From Hippasteria phrygiana (lineage: Eukaryota > Echinodermata > Asteroidea > Valvatida > Goniasteridae): a stretch of DNA of 64,000 nt. The notes beneath the pieces are model-generated. The model worked only from the letters and a program-made list of their open reading frames with translations, searched no databases and was not told the origin of the DNA. Positions 25,272-38,944 of this stretch are shown in pieces; positions within the stretch are counted from its first letter, which is position 1, and every line of letters begins with the position of its first letter. The stretch is from contig JAZGUH010000279.1 of NCBI GenBank assembly GCA_037893225.1, forward strand, positions 2,108,001 through 2,172,000. Reading direction: 5' to 3'. The position numbers and the translations under genes are program-made.

Positions 25272-25658
25272 GTAGCGCCAGATCTAAGCTATCCATACAT
25301 GTCAAAATTACTGTATTTGGTTGATATTTCATGCAATTATGAATGAGTAAAGCAAGTCCATACCCCAGGGAATTTGACATGCATGGAGCAATAAATAGAC
25401 GGTAATATGTACACAGATGTTGGCCGGAAAGAAAATAAACATTGCGAGGTTTGAATTTTCTCCACAAGTTTTAACTCTGGGAAGCCGCCGATGATGAATG
25501 AGTAAAGCAAGTCCATACCCCAGGGAATTTGACATGCATGGAGCAATAAATATACGGTAATATGTACACAGATGTTGGCCGGAAAGAAAATAAACATTGC
25601 GAGGTTTGAATTTTCTCCACAAGTTTTAACTCTAAGAAGCCGCCGATGATTGCAACAT
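25272..25658. repeat. Truncated monomer junction, copy 3
   Basis: Base 25495 joins base 25496 at the same monomer positions, with AAATATACGG downstream as in every other copy. Confidence 0.9.
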
Positions 25659-27046
25659 GTAGCGCCAGATCTAAGCTATCCATACATGTCAAAAATACTG
25701 CATTTGGTTGATATTTCATGCAATTATGAATGAATAAAGCAAGTCTATACCCCAGGGAATTTGACATGCATGGAGCAATAAATAGACGTAATATGTACAC
25801 AGATGTTGGCCGGAAAGAAAAAAACATTGCGAGGTTTGAATTTTCTCCACAAGTTTTAACTCTGGGAAGCCGCCGATGATTGCAACATGTAGCGCCAGAT
25901 CTAAGCTATCCATACATGTCAAAATTACTGTATTTGGTTGATATTTCATGCAATTATGAATGAGTAAAGCAAGTCCATACCCCAGGGAATTTGACATGCA
26001 TGGAGCAATAAATAGACGGTAATATGTACACAGATGTTGGCCGGAAAGAAAATAAACATTGCGAGGTTTGAATTTTCTCCACAAGTTTTAACTCTAAGAA
26101 GCCGCCGATGATTGCAACATGTAGCGCCAGATCTAAGCTATACATACTTGTCAAAATTACTGTATTTGGTTGATATTTCATGCAACTATGAATGAGTAAA
26201 GCAAGTCCATACCCCAGGGAATTTGACATGCATGGAGCAATAAATAGACGGTAATATGTACACAGATGTTGGCCGGAAAGAAAATAAACATTGCGAGGTT
26301 TGAATTTTCTCCACAAGTTTTAACTCTGGGAAGCCGCCGATGATTGCAACATGTAGCGCCAGATCTAAGCTATACATACATGTCAAAATTACTGTATTTG
26401 GTTGATATTTCATGCAATTATGAATGAGTAAAGCAAGTCATACCCTAGGGAATTTGACATGCATGGAGCAATAAATAGAAGGTAATATGCACACAGATGT
26501 TGGCCGGAAAGAAAATAAACATTGCGAGGTGTGAATTTTCTCCACAAGTTTTAACTCTAGGCAGCCGCCGATGATTGCAACATGTAGCGCCAGATCTAAG
26601 CTATCCATACATGTCAAAATTACTGTATTTGGTTGATATTTCATGCAATTATGAATAAGTAAAGCAAGTCCATACCCCAGGGAATTTGACAGGCATGGAG
26701 CAATAAATAGAAGGTAATATGCACACAGATGTTGGCCGGAAAGAAAATAAACATTGCGAGGTTTGAATTTTCTCCACAAGTTTTAACTCTAGGAAGCCGC
26801 CGATGATTGCAACATGTAGCGCCAGATCTAAGCTATCCATACATGTCAAAATTACTGTATTTGGTTGATATTTCATGCAATTATGAATGAGTAAAGCAAG
26901 TCATACCCAAGGGAATTTGACATGCATGGAGCAATAAATAGAAGGTAATATGCACACAGATGTTGGCCGGAAAGAAAATAAACATTGCGAGGTTTGAATT
27001 TTCTCCACAAGTTTTAACTCTAAGAAGCCGCCGATGATTGCAACAT
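25659..27046. repeat. 6-mer higher-order repeat (1,388 bp), copy 1
   Basis: The six units hold four one-base deletions (AGACGTAAT, GAAAAAAACATT, TCATACCCTAG, TCATACCCAAGG), giving 1,392 minus 4 bp. Private markers are GAAAAAAACATT near 25817, TACTTGTC, AGGTGTGAATT near 26527 and GAATAAGTAAAG near 26653. All recur in the next block. Confidence 0.85.
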
Positions 27047-28434
27047 GTAGCGCCAGATCTAAGCTATCCATACATGTCAAAAATACTGCATTTGGTTGAT
27101 ATTTCATGCAATTATGAATGAATAAAGCAAGTCTATACCCCAGGGAATTTGACATGCATGGAGCAATAAATAGACGTAATATGTACACAGATGTTGGCCG
27201 GAAAGAAAAAAACATTGCGAGGTTTGAATTTTCTCCACAAGTTTTAACTCTGGGAAGCCGCCGATGATTGCAACATGTAGCGCCAGATCTAAGCTATCCA
27301 TACATGTCAAAATTACTGTATTTGGTTGATATTTCATGCAATTATGAATGAGTAAAGCAAGTCCATACCCCAGGGAATTTGACATGCATGGAGCAATAAA
27401 TAGACGGTAATATGTACACAGATGTTGGCCGGAAAGAAAATAAACATTGCGAGGTTTGAATTTTCTCCACAAGTTTTAACTCTAAGAAGCCGCCGATGAT
27501 TGCAACATGTAGCGCCAGATCTAAGCTATACATACTTGTCAAAATTACTGTATTTGGTTGATATTTCATGCAACTATGAATGAGTAAAGCAAGTCCATAC
27601 CCCAGGGAATTTGACATGCATGGAGCAATAAATAGACGGTAATATGTACACAGATGTTGGCCGGAAAGAAAATAAACATTGCGAGGTTTGAATTTTCTCC
27701 ACAAGTTTTAACTCTGGGAAGCCGCCGATGATTGCAACATGTAGCGCCAGATCTAAGCTATACATACATGTCAAAATTACTGTATTTGGTTGATATTTCA
27801 TGCAATTATGAATGAGTAAAGCAAGTCATACCCTAGGGAATTTGACATGCATGGAGCAATAAATAGAAGGTAATATGCACACAGATGTTGGCCGGAAAGA
27901 AAATAAACATTGCGAGGTGTGAATTTTCTCCACAAGTTTTAACTCTAGGCAGCCGCCGATGATTGCAACATGTAGCGCCAGATCTAAGCTATCCATACAT
28001 GTCAAAATTACTGTATTTGGTTGATATTTCATGCAATTATGAATAAGTAAAGCAAGTCCATACCCCAGGGAATTTGACAGGCATGGAGCAATAAATAGAA
28101 GGTAATATGCACACAGATGTTGGCCGGAAAGAAAATAAACATTGCGAGGTTTGAATTTTCTCCACAAGTTTTAACTCTAGGAAGCCGCCGATGATTGCAA
28201 CATGTAGCGCCAGATCTAAGCTATCCATACATGTCAAAATTACTGTATTTGGTTGATATTTCATGCAATTATGAATGAGTAAAGCAAGTCATACCCAAGG
28301 GAATTTGACATGCATGGAGCAATAAATAGAAGGTAATATGCACACAGATGTTGGCCGGAAAGAAAATAAACATTGCGAGGTTTGAATTTTCTCCACAAGT
28401 TTTAACTCTAAGAAGCCGCCGATGATTGCAACAT
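27047..28434. repeat. 6-mer higher-order repeat (1,388 bp), copy 2
   Basis: This block has the same six units and every private marker of copy 1 at an offset of exactly 1,388 bp. I noticed no difference between the two copies, which makes this one of the youngest duplications in the window. Confidence 0.85.
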
Positions 28435-30289
28435 GTAGCGCCAGATCTAAGCTATCCATACATGTCAAAAATACTGCATTTGGTTGATATTTCATGCAAT
28501 TATGAATGAATAAAGCAAGTCTATACCCCAGGGAATTTGACATGCATGGAGCAATAAATAGACGGTAATATGTACACAGATGTTGGCCGGAAAGAAAATA
28601 AACATTGCGAGGTTTGAATTTTCTCCACAAGTTTTAACTCTGGGAAGCCGCCGATGATTGCAACATGTAGCGCCAGATCTAAGCTATCCATACATGTCAA
28701 AATTACTGTATTTGGTTGATATTTCATGCAATTATGAATGAGTAAAGCAAGTCCATACCCCAGGGAATTTGACATGCATGGAGCAATAAATAGACGGTAA
28801 TATGTACACAGATGTTGGCCGGAAAGAAAATAAACATTGCGAGGTTTGAATTTTCTCCACAAGTTTTAACTCTAAGAAGCCGCCGATGATTGCAACATGT
28901 AGCGCCAGATCTAAGCTATACATACATGTCAAAATTACTGTATTTGGTTGATATTTCATGCAACTATGAATGAGTAAAGCAAGTCCATACCCCAGGGAAT
29001 TTGACATGCATGGAGCAATAAATAGAAGGTAATATGTACACAGATATTGGCCGGGAAGAAAATAAACATTGCGAGGTTTGAATTTTCTCCACAAGTTTTA
29101 ACTCTGGGAAGCCGCCGATGATTGCAACATGTAGCGCCAGATCTAAGCTATACATACATGTCAAAATTACTGCATTTGGTTGATATTTCATGCAATTATG
29201 AATGAGTAAAGCAAGTCCATACCCCAGGGAATTTGACAGGCATGGAGCAATAAATAGACAGTAATATGTACACAGATGTTGGCCGGAAAGAAAATAAACA
29301 TTGCGAGGTTTGAATTTTCTCCACAAGTTTTAACTCTAGGCAGCCGCCGATGATTGCAACATGTAGCGCCAGATCTAAGCTATCCATACATGTCAAAATT
29401 AATGTATTTGGTTGATATTTCATGCAATTATGAATGAGTAAAGCAAGTCCATACCCCAGGGAATTTGACAGGCATGGAGCAATAAATAGACGGTAATATG
29501 CACACAGATGTTGGCCGGAAAGAAAATAAACATTGCGAGGTTTGAATTTTCTCTACAAGTTTTAACTCTATGAAGCCGCCGATGATTGCAACATGTAGCG
29601 CCAGATCTAAGCTATCCATACATGTCAAAATTACTGTATTTGGTTGATATTTCATGCAATTATGAATGAATAAAGCAAGTCCATACCCCAGGGAATTTGA
29701 CATGCATGGAGCAATAAATAGACGGTAACATGTACACAGATGTTGGCCGGAAAGAAAATAAACATTGCGAGGTTTGAATTTTCTCTACAAGTTTTAACTC
29801 TAGGAAGCCGCCGATGATTGCAACATGTAGCGCCAGATCTAAGCTATCCATACATGTCAAAATTACTGTATTTGGTTGATATTTCATGCAATTATGAATG
29901 AGTAAAGCAAGTCCATACCCAGGGAATTTGACATGCATGGAGCAATAAATAGACGGTAATATGTACACAGATGTTGGCCGGAAAGAAAATAAACATTGCG
30001 AGGTTTGAATTTTCTCCACAAGTTTTAACTCTAGGCAGCCGCCGATGATTGCAACATGTAGCGCCAGATCTAAGCTATCCATACATGTCAAAATTACTGT
30101 ATTTGGTTGATATTTCATGCAATTATGAATGAGTAAAGCAAGTCCATACCCAAGGGAATTTGACAGGCATGGAGCAATAAATAGAAGGTAATATGCACAC
30201 AGATGTTGGCCGGAAAGAAAATAAACATTGCGAGGTTTGAATTTTCTCCACAAGTTTTAACTCTAGGAAGCCGCCGATGATTGCAACAT
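28435..30289. repeat. Eight-unit block related to 2088-3942
   Basis: The unit order is the same as 2088-3942: GTCTATACC, CATG/AAGA, AACTATG with AGATATTGG, TACATAC/AGGC, a CTACAAG unit, CGGTAACATG, CATACCCAGGG and CCCAAGGG. Differences include AATTAATGTAT at 29395-29405, AGAAGG with GTAC near 29024-29039, and AGACAGTAAT near 29258. Confidence 0.7.
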
Positions 30290-30521
30290 GTAGCGCCAGA
30301 TCTAAGCTATCCATACATGTCAAAATTACTGTATTTGGTTGATATTTCATGCAATTATGAATGAGTAAAGCAAGTCCATACCCCAGGGAATTTGACATGC
30401 ATGGAGCAATAAATAGACGGTAATATGTACACAGATGTTGGCCGGAAAGAAAATAAACATTGCGAGGTTTGAATTTTCTCCACAAGTTTTAACTCTAGGC
30501 AGCCGCCGATGATTGCAACAT

Positions 30522-30908
30522 GTAGCGCCAGATCTAAGCTATCCATACATGTCAAAATTACTGTATTTGGTTGATATTTCATGCAATTATGAATGAGTAA
30601 AGCAAGTCCATACCCCAGGGAATTTGACATGCATGGAGCAATAAATAGACGGTAATATGTACACAGATGTTGGCCGGAAAGAAAATAAACATTGCGAGGT
30701 TTGAATTTTCTCCACAAGTTTTAACTCTGGGAAGCCGCCGATGATGAATGAGTAAAGCAAGTCCATACCCCAGGGAATTTGACATGCATGGAGCAATAAA
30801 TATACGGTAATATGTACACAGATGTTGGCCGGAAAGAAAATAAACATTGCGAGGTTTGAATTTTCTCCACAAGTTTTAACTCTAAGAAGCCGCCGATGAT
30901 TGCAACAT
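30522..30908. repeat. Truncated monomer junction, copy 4
   Basis: Base 30745 joins base 30746, with the same 77-bp loss and AAATATACGG as elsewhere. Confidence 0.9.
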
Positions 30909-31139
30909 GTAGCGCCAGATCTAAGCTATCCATACATGTCAAAAATACTGCATTTGGTTGATATTTCATGCAATTATGAATGAATAAAGCAAGTCTATAC
31001 CCCAGGGAATTTGACATGCATGGAGCAATAATTAGACGTAATATGTACACAGATGTTGGCCGGAAAGAAAATAAACATTGCGAGGTTTGAATTTTCTCCA
31101 CAAGTTTTAACTCTGGGTAGCCGCCGATGATTGCAACAT

Positions 31140-32994
31140 GTAGCGCCAGATCTAAGCTATCCATACATGTCAAAATTACTGTATTTGGTTGATATTTCAT
31201 GCAATTATGAATGAGTAAAGCAAGTCCATACCCCAGGGAATTTGACATGCATGGAGCAATAAATAGACGGTAATATGTACACAGATGTTGGCCGGAAAGA
31301 AAATAAACATTGCGAGGTTTGAATTTTCTCCACAAGTTTTAACTCTAAGAAGCCGCCGATGATTGCAACATGTAGCGCCAGATCTAAGCTATACATACAT
31401 GTCAAAATTACTGTATTTGGTTGATATTTCATGCAACTATGAATGAGTAAAGCAAGTCCATACCCCAGGGAATTTGACATGCATGGAGCAATAAATAGAC
31501 GGTAATATGTACACAGATGTTGGCCGGAAAGAAAATAAACATTGCGAGGTTTGAATTTTCTCCACAAGTTTTAACTCTGGGAAGCCGCCGATGATTGCAA
31601 CATGTAGCGCCAGATCTAAGCTATACATACATGTCAAAATTACTGCATTTGGTTGATATTTCATGCAATTATGAATGAGTAAAGCAAGTCCATACCCCAG
31701 GGAATTTGACAGGCATGGAGCAATAAATAGACGGTAATATGTACACAGATGTTGGCCGGAAAGAAAATAAACATTGCGAGGTTTGAATTTTCTCCACAAG
31801 TTTTAACTCTAGGCAGCCGCCGATGATTGCAACATGTAGCGCCAGATCTAAGCTATCCATACATGTCAAAATTAATGTATTTGGTTGATATTTCATGCAA
31901 TTATGAATGAGTAAAGCAAGTCCATACCCCAGGGAATTTGACAGGCATGGAGCAATAAATAGACGGTAATATGCACACAGATGTTGGCCGGAAAGAAAAT
32001 AAACATTGCGAGGTTTGAATTTTCTCTACAAGTTTTAACTCTAGGGAGCCGCCGATGATTGCAACATGTAGCGCCAGATCTAAGTTATCCATACATGTCA
32101 AAATTACTGTATTTGGTTGATATTTCATGCAATTATGAATGAATAAAGCAAGTCCATACCCCAGGGAATTTGACATGCATGGAGCAATAAATAGACGGTA
32201 ACATGTACACAGATGTTGGCCGGAAAGAAAATAAACATTGCGAGGTTTGAATTTTCTCTACAAGTTTTAACTCTAGGAAGCCGCCGATGATTGCAACATG
32301 TAGCGCCAGATCTAAGCTATCCATACATGTCAAAATTACTGTATTTGGTTGATATTTCATGCAATTATGAATGAGTAAAGCAAGTCCATACCCAGGGAAT
32401 TTGACATGCATGGAGCAATAAATAGACGGTAATATGTACACAGATGTTGGCCGGAAAGAAAATAAACATTGCGAGGTTTGAATTTTCTCCACAAGTTTTA
32501 ACTCTAGGCAGCCGCCGATGATTGCAACATGTAGCGCCAGATCTAAGCTATCCATACATGTCAAAATTACTGTATTTGGTTGATATTTCATGCAATTATG
32601 AATGAGTAAAGCAAGTCCATACCCCAGGGAATTTGACAGGCATGGAGCAATAAATAGAAGGTAATATGCACACAGATGTTGGCCGGAAAGAAAATAAACA
32701 TTGCGAGGTTTGAATTTTCTCCACAAGTTTTAACTCTAGGAAGCCGCCGATGATTGCAACATGTAGCGCCAGATCTAAGCTATCCATACATGTCAAAATT
32801 ACTGTATTTGGTTGATATTTCATGCAATTATGAATGAGTAAAGCAAGTCCATACCCCAGGGAATTTGACATGCATGGAGCAATAAATAGACGGTAATATG
32901 TACACAGATGTTGGCCGGAAAGAAAATAAACATTGCGAGGTTTGAATTTTCTCCACAAGTTTTAACTCTGGGAAGCCGCCGATGATTGCAACAT
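31140..32994. repeat. 8-mer higher-order repeat (1,855 bp), copy 1 of the CTAAGTTATCC class
   Basis: Eight units: CATG/AAGA, AACTATG/GGGA, TACATAC/AGGC, AATTAATGTAT with AGGG at 208-211, CTAAGTTATCC with CGGTAACATG, CATACCCAGGG (231 bp), CAGG/AAGG/AGGA, and CATG/GGGA. The same order recurs at 34077, 35932 and 43503. A more distant version lies at 14298-16152. Confidence 0.8.
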
Positions 32995-33458
32995 GTAGCG
33001 CCAGATCTAAGCTATCCATACATGTCAAAATTACTGCATTTGGTTGATATTTCATGCAATTATGAATGAGTAAAGCAAGTCCATACCCCAGGGAATTTGA
33101 CAGGCATGGAGCAATAAATAGAAGGTAATATGCACACAGATGTTGGCCGGAAAGAAAATAAACATTGCGAGGTTTGAATTTTCTCCACAAGTTTTAACTC
33201 TAGGAAGCCGCCGATGATTGCAACATGTAGCGCCAGATCTAAGCTATCCATACATGTCAAAATTACTGTATTTGGTTGATATTTCATGCAATTATGAATG
33301 AGTAAAGCAAGTCCATACCCCAGGGAATTTGACATGCATGGAGCAATAAATAGACGGTAATATGTACACAGATGTTGGCCGGAAAGAAAATAAACATTGC
33401 GAGGTTTGAATTTTCTCCACAAGTTTTAACTCTAGGCAGCCGCCGATGATTGCAACAT

Positions 33459-33845
33459 GTAGCGCCAGATCTAAGCTATCCATACATGTCAAAATTACTG
33501 TATTTGGTTGATATTTCATGCAATTATGAATGAGTAAAGCAAGTCCATACCCCAGGGAATTTGACATGCATGGAGCAATAAATAGACGGTAATATGTACA
33601 CAGATGTTGGCCGGAAAGAAAATAAACATTGCGAGGTTTGAATTTTCTCCACAAGTTTTAACTCTGGGAAGCCGCCGATGATGAATGAGTAAAGCAAGTC
33701 CATACCCCAGGGAATTTGACATGCATGGAGCAATAAATATACGGTAATATGTACACAGATGTTGGCCGGAAAGAAAATAAACATTGCGAGGTTTGAATTT
33801 TCTCCACAAGTTTTAACTCTAAGAAGCCGCCGATGATTGCAACAT
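33459..33845. repeat. Truncated monomer junction, copy 5
   Basis: Base 33682 joins base 33683, with the same breakpoint and linked AAATATACGG. Confidence 0.9.
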
Positions 33846-34076
33846 GTAGCGCCAGATCTAAGCTATCCATACATGTCAAAAATACTGCATTTGGTTGATA
33901 TTTCATGCAATTATGAATGAATAAAGCAAGTCTATACCCCAGGGAATTTGACATGCATGGAGCAATAAATAGACGTAATATGTACACAGATGTTGGCCGG
34001 AAAGAAAATAAACATTGCGAGGTTTGAATTTTCTCCACAAGTTTTAACTCTGGGAAGCCGCCGATGATTGCAACAT

Positions 34077-35931
34077 GTAGCGCCAGATCTAAGCTATCCA
34101 TACATGTCAAAATTACTGTATTTGGTTGATATTTCATGCAATTATGAATGAGTAAAGCAAGTCCATACCCCAGGGAATTTGACATGCATGGAGCAATAAA
34201 TAGACGGTAATATGTACACAGATGTTGGCCGGAAAGAAAATAAACATTGCGAGGTTTGAATTTTCTCCACAAGTTTTAACTCTAAGAAGCCGCCGATGAT
34301 TGCAACATGTAGCGCCAGATCTAAGCTATACATACATGTCAAAATTACTGTATTTGGTTGATATTTCATGCAACTATGAATGAGTAAAGCAAGTCCATAC
34401 CCCAGGGAATTTGACATGCATGGAGCAATAAATAGACGGTAATATGTACACAGATGTTGGCCGGAAAGAAAATAAACATTGCGAGGTTTGAATTTTCTCC
34501 ACAAGTTTTAACTCTGGGAAGCCGCCGATGATTGCAACATGTAGCGCCAGATCTAAGCTATACATACATGTCAAAATTACTGCATTTGGTTGATATTTCA
34601 TGCAATTATGAATGAGTAAAGCAAGTCCATACCCCAGGGAATTTGACAGGCATGGAGCAATAAATAGACGGTAATATGTACACAGATGTTGGCCGGAAAG
34701 AAAATAAACATTGCGAGGTTTGAATTTTCTCCACAAGTTTTAACTCTAGGCAGCCGCCGATGATTGCAACATGTAGCGCCAGATCTAAGCTATCCATACA
34801 TGTCAAAATTAATGTATTTGGTTGATATTTCATGCAATTATGAATGAGTAAAGCAAGTCCATACCCCAGGGAATTTGACAGGCATGGAGCAATAAATAGA
34901 CGGTAATATGCACACAGATGTTGGCCGGAAAGAAAATAAACATTGCGAGGTTTGAATTTTCTCTACAAGTTTTAACTCTAGGGAGCCGCCGATGATTGCA
35001 ACATGTAGCGCCAGATCTAAGTTATCCATACATGTCAAAATTACTGTATTTGGTTGATATTTCATGCAATTATGAATGAATAAAGCAAGTCCATACCCCA
35101 GGGAATTTGACATGCATGGAGCAATAAATAGACGGTAACATGTACACAGATGTTGGCCGGAAAGAAAATAAACATTGCGAGGTTTGAATTTTCTCTACAA
35201 GTTTTAACTCTAGGAAGCCGCCGATGATTGCAACATGTAGCGCCAGATCTAAGCTATCCATACATGTCAAAATTACTGTATTTGGTTGATATTTCATGCA
35301 ATTATGAATGAGTAAAGCAAGTCCATACCCAGGGAATTTGACATGCATGGAGCAATAAATAGACGGTAATATGTACACAGATGTTGGCCGGAAAGAAAAT
35401 AAACATTGCGAGGTTTGAATTTTCTCTACAAGTTTTAACTCTAGGCAGCCGCCGATGATTGCAACATGTAGCGCCAGATCTAAGCTATCCATACATGTCA
35501 AAATTACTGTATTTGGTTGATATTTCATGCAATTATGAATGAGTAAAGCAAGTCCATACCCCAGGGAATTTGACAGGCATGGAGCAATAAATAGAAGGTA
35601 ATATGCACACAGATGTTGGCCGGAAAGAAAATAAACATTGCGAGGTTTGAATTTTCTCCACAAGTTTTAACTCTAGGAAGCCGCCGATGATTGCAACATG
35701 TAGCGCCAGATCTAAGCTATCCATACATGTCAAAATTACTGTATTTGGTTGATATTTCATGCAATTATGAATGAGTAAAGCAAGTCCATACCCCAGGGAA
35801 TTTGACATGCATGGAGCAATAAATAGACGGTAATATGTACACAGATGTTGGCCGGAAAGAAAATAAACATTGCGAGGTTTGAATTTTCTCCACAAGTTTT
35901 AACTCTGGGAAGCCGCCGATGATTGCAACAT
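34077..35931. repeat. 8-mer higher-order repeat (1,855 bp), copy 2
   Basis: It has the same eight-unit order as 31140-32994. The CATACCCAGGG unit has CTACAAG here (near 35427), as also at 37281 and 44850, where the 31140 copy has CCACAAG. This copy and the next two therefore form a closer subgroup. Confidence 0.8.
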
Positions 35932-37786
35932 GTAGCGCCAGATCTAAGCTATCCATACATGTCAAAATTACTGTATTTGGTTGATATTTCATGCAATTAT
36001 GAATGAGTAAAGCAAGTCCATACCCCAGGGAATTTGACATGCATGGAGCAATAAATAGACGGTAATATGTACACAGATGTTGGCCGGAAAGAAAATAAAC
36101 ATTGCGAGGTTTGAATTTTCTCCACAAGTTTTAACTCTAAGAAGCCGCCGATGATTGCAACATGTAGCGCCAGATCTAAGCTATACATACATGTCAAAAT
36201 TACTGTATTTGGTTGATATTTCATGCAACTATGAATGAGTAAAGCAAGTCCATACCCCAGGGAATTTGACATGCATGGAGCAATAAATAGACGGTAATAT
36301 GTACACAGATGTTGGCCGGAAAGAAAATAAACATTGCGAGGTTTGAATTTTCTCCACAAGTTTTAACTCTGGGAAGCCGCCGATGATTGCAACATGTAGC
36401 GCCAGATCTAAGCTATACATACATGTCAAAATTACTGCATTTGGTTGATATTTCATGCAATTATGAATGAGTAAAGCAAGTCCATACCCCAGGGAATTTG
36501 ACAGGCATGGAGCAATAAATAGACGGTAATATGTACACAGATGTTGGCCGGAAAGAAAATAAACATTGCGAGGTTTGAATTTTCTCCACAAGTTTTAACT
36601 CTAGGCAGCCGCCGATGATTGCAACATGTAGCGCCAGATCTAAGCTATCCATACATGTCAAAATTAATGTATTTGGTTGATATTTCATGCAATTATGAAT
36701 GAGTAAAGCAAGTCCATACCCCAGGGAATTTGACAGGCATGGAGCAATAAATAGACGGTAATATGCACACAGATGTTGGCCGGAAAGAAAATAAACATTG
36801 CGAGGTTTGAATTTTCTCTACAAGTTTTAACTCTAGGGAGCCGCCGATGATTGCAACATGTAGCGCCAGATCTAAGTTATCCATACATGTCAAAATTACT
36901 GTATTTGGTTGATATTTCATGCAATTATGAATGAATAAAGCAAGTCCATACCCCAGGGAATTTGACATGCATGGAGCAATAAATAGACGGTAACATGTAC
37001 ACAGATGTTGGCCGGAAAGAAAATAAACATTGCGAGGTTTGAATTTTCTCTACAAGTTTTAACTCTAGGAAGCCGCCGATGATTGCAACATGTAGCGCCA
37101 GATCTAAGCTATCCATACATGTCAAAATTACTGTATTTGGTTGATATTTCATGCAATTATGAATGAGTAAAGCAAGTCCATACCCAGGGAATTTGACATG
37201 CATGGAGCAATAAATAGACGGTAATATGTACACAGATGTTGGCCGGAAAGAAAATAAACATTGCGAGGTTTGAATTTTCTCTACAAGTTTTAACTCTAGG
37301 CAGCCGCCGATGATTGCAACATGTAGCGCCAGATCTAAGCTATCCATACATGTCAAAATTACTGTATTTGGTTGATATTTCATGCAATTATGAATGAGTA
37401 AAGCAAGTCCATACCCCAGGGAATTTGACAGGCATGGAGCAATAAATAGAAGGTAATATGCACACAGATGTTGGCCGGAAAGAAAATAAACATTGCGAGG
37501 TTTGAATTTTCTCCACAAGTTTTAACTCTAGGAAGCCGCCGATGATTGCAACATGTAGCGCCAGATCTAAGCTATCCATACATGTCAAAATTACTGTATT
37601 TGGTTGATATTTCATGCAATTATGAATGAGTAAAGCAAGTCCATACCCCAGGGAATTTGACATGCATGGAGCAATAAATAGACGGTAATATGTACACAGA
37701 TGTTGGCCGGAAAGAAAATAAACATTGCGAGGTTTGAATTTTCTCCACAAGTTTTAACTCTGGGAAGCCGCCGATGATTGCAACAT
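35932..37786. repeat. 8-mer higher-order repeat (1,855 bp), copy 3, tandem to copy 2
   Basis: It directly follows copy 2 at an offset of exactly 1,855 bp and keeps all its markers. It is the 8-mer absent from the second copy of the large duplication. Confidence 0.8.
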
Positions 37787-38944
37787 GTAGCGCCAGATCT
37801 AAGCTATACATACATGTCAAAATTACTGCGTTTGGTTGATATTTCATGCAATTATGAATGAGTAAAGCAAGTCCATACCCTAGGGAATTTGACAGGCATG
37901 GAGCAATAAATAGACGGTAATATGTACACAGATGTTGGCCGGAAAGAAAATAAACATTGCGAGGTTTGAATTTTCTCCACAAGTTTTAACTCTAGGCAGC
38001 CGCCGATGATTGCAACATGTAGCGCCAGATCTAAGCTATCCATACATGTCAAAATTACTGTATTTGGTTGATATTTCATGCAATTATGAATGAGTAAAGC
38101 AAGTCCATACCCCAGGGAATTTGACAGGCATGGAGCAATAAATAGAAGGTAATATGCACACAGATGTTGGCCGGAAAGAAAATAAACATTGCGAGGTTTG
38201 AATTTTCTCCACAAGTTTTAACTCTAGGAAGCCGCCGATGATTGCAACATGTAGCGCCAGATCTAAGCTATCCATACATGTCAAAATTACTGTATTTGGT
38301 TGATATTTCATGCAATTATGAATGAGTAAAGCAAGTCATACCCTAGGGAATTTGACAGGCATGGAGCAATAAATAGAAGGTAATATGCACACAGATGTTG
38401 GCCGGAAAGAAAATAAACATTGCGAGGTTTGAATTTTCTCCACAAGTTTTAACTCTAGGCAGCCGCCGATGATTGCAACATGTAGCGCCAGATCTAAGCT
38501 ATCCATACATGTCAAAATTACTGTATTTGGTTGATATTTCATGCAATTATGAATGAGTAAAGCAAGTCCATACCCCAGGGAATTTGACAGGCATGGAGCA
38601 ATAAATAGAAGGTAATATGCACACAGATGTTGGCCGGAAAGAAAATAAACATTGCGAGGTTTGAATTTTCTCCACAAGTTTTAACTCTAGGAAGCCGCCG
38701 ATGATTGCAACATGTAGCGCCAGATCTAAGCTATCCATACATGTCAAAATTACTGTATTTGGTTGATATTTCATGCAATTATGAATGAGTAAAGCAAGTC
38801 ATACCCTAGGGAATTTGACATGCATGGAGCAATAAATAGAAGGTAATATGCACACAGATGTTGGCCGGAAAGAAAATAAACATTGCGAGGTTTGAATTTT
38901 CTCCAAAAGTTTTAACTCTAAGAAGCCGCCGATGATTGCAACAT
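37787..38944. repeat. Five-unit linker, repeated at 45358-46515
   Basis: The five units start with ACTGCGTTTGG and end with a TCCAAAAGTT unit. Both private markers recur exactly 7,571 bp downstream. The first unit has CCATACCCTAGGG where the later copy has CCATACCCCAGGG. Confidence 0.75.

Larger units (their letters stand above)
23957..25658. repeat. Two copies of the 619-bp truncated module head, separated by two hybrid units
   Basis: 23957-24575 and 25040-25658 each hold one CATG/AGGC unit followed by the truncated pair, at an offset of 1,083 bp. The two units between (24576 and 24808) both carry CCCAAGGG. The first is a hybrid, with the ATACTGCAT left part typical of the GTCTATACC type but GAGT and CAGG to the right. 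A private TACCTGTC lies near 23982. Confidence 0.75.
30290..32994. repeat. 2,705-bp module, copy 2
   Basis: The composition matches 33227-35931 and 42653-45357. Copy-specific changes are CAATAATTAGACG near 31026 and CTGGGTAG near 31112. The included 8-mer (31140-32994) carries CTAGGGAG and CTAAGTTATCC, as in the later copies. Confidence 0.8.
33227..35931. repeat. 2,705-bp module, copy 3
   Basis: It matches 30290-32994 at an offset of 2,937 bp and 42653-45357 at 9,426 bp. It ends with an 8-mer at 34077-35931, which is immediately followed by another 8-mer. Confidence 0.8.
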
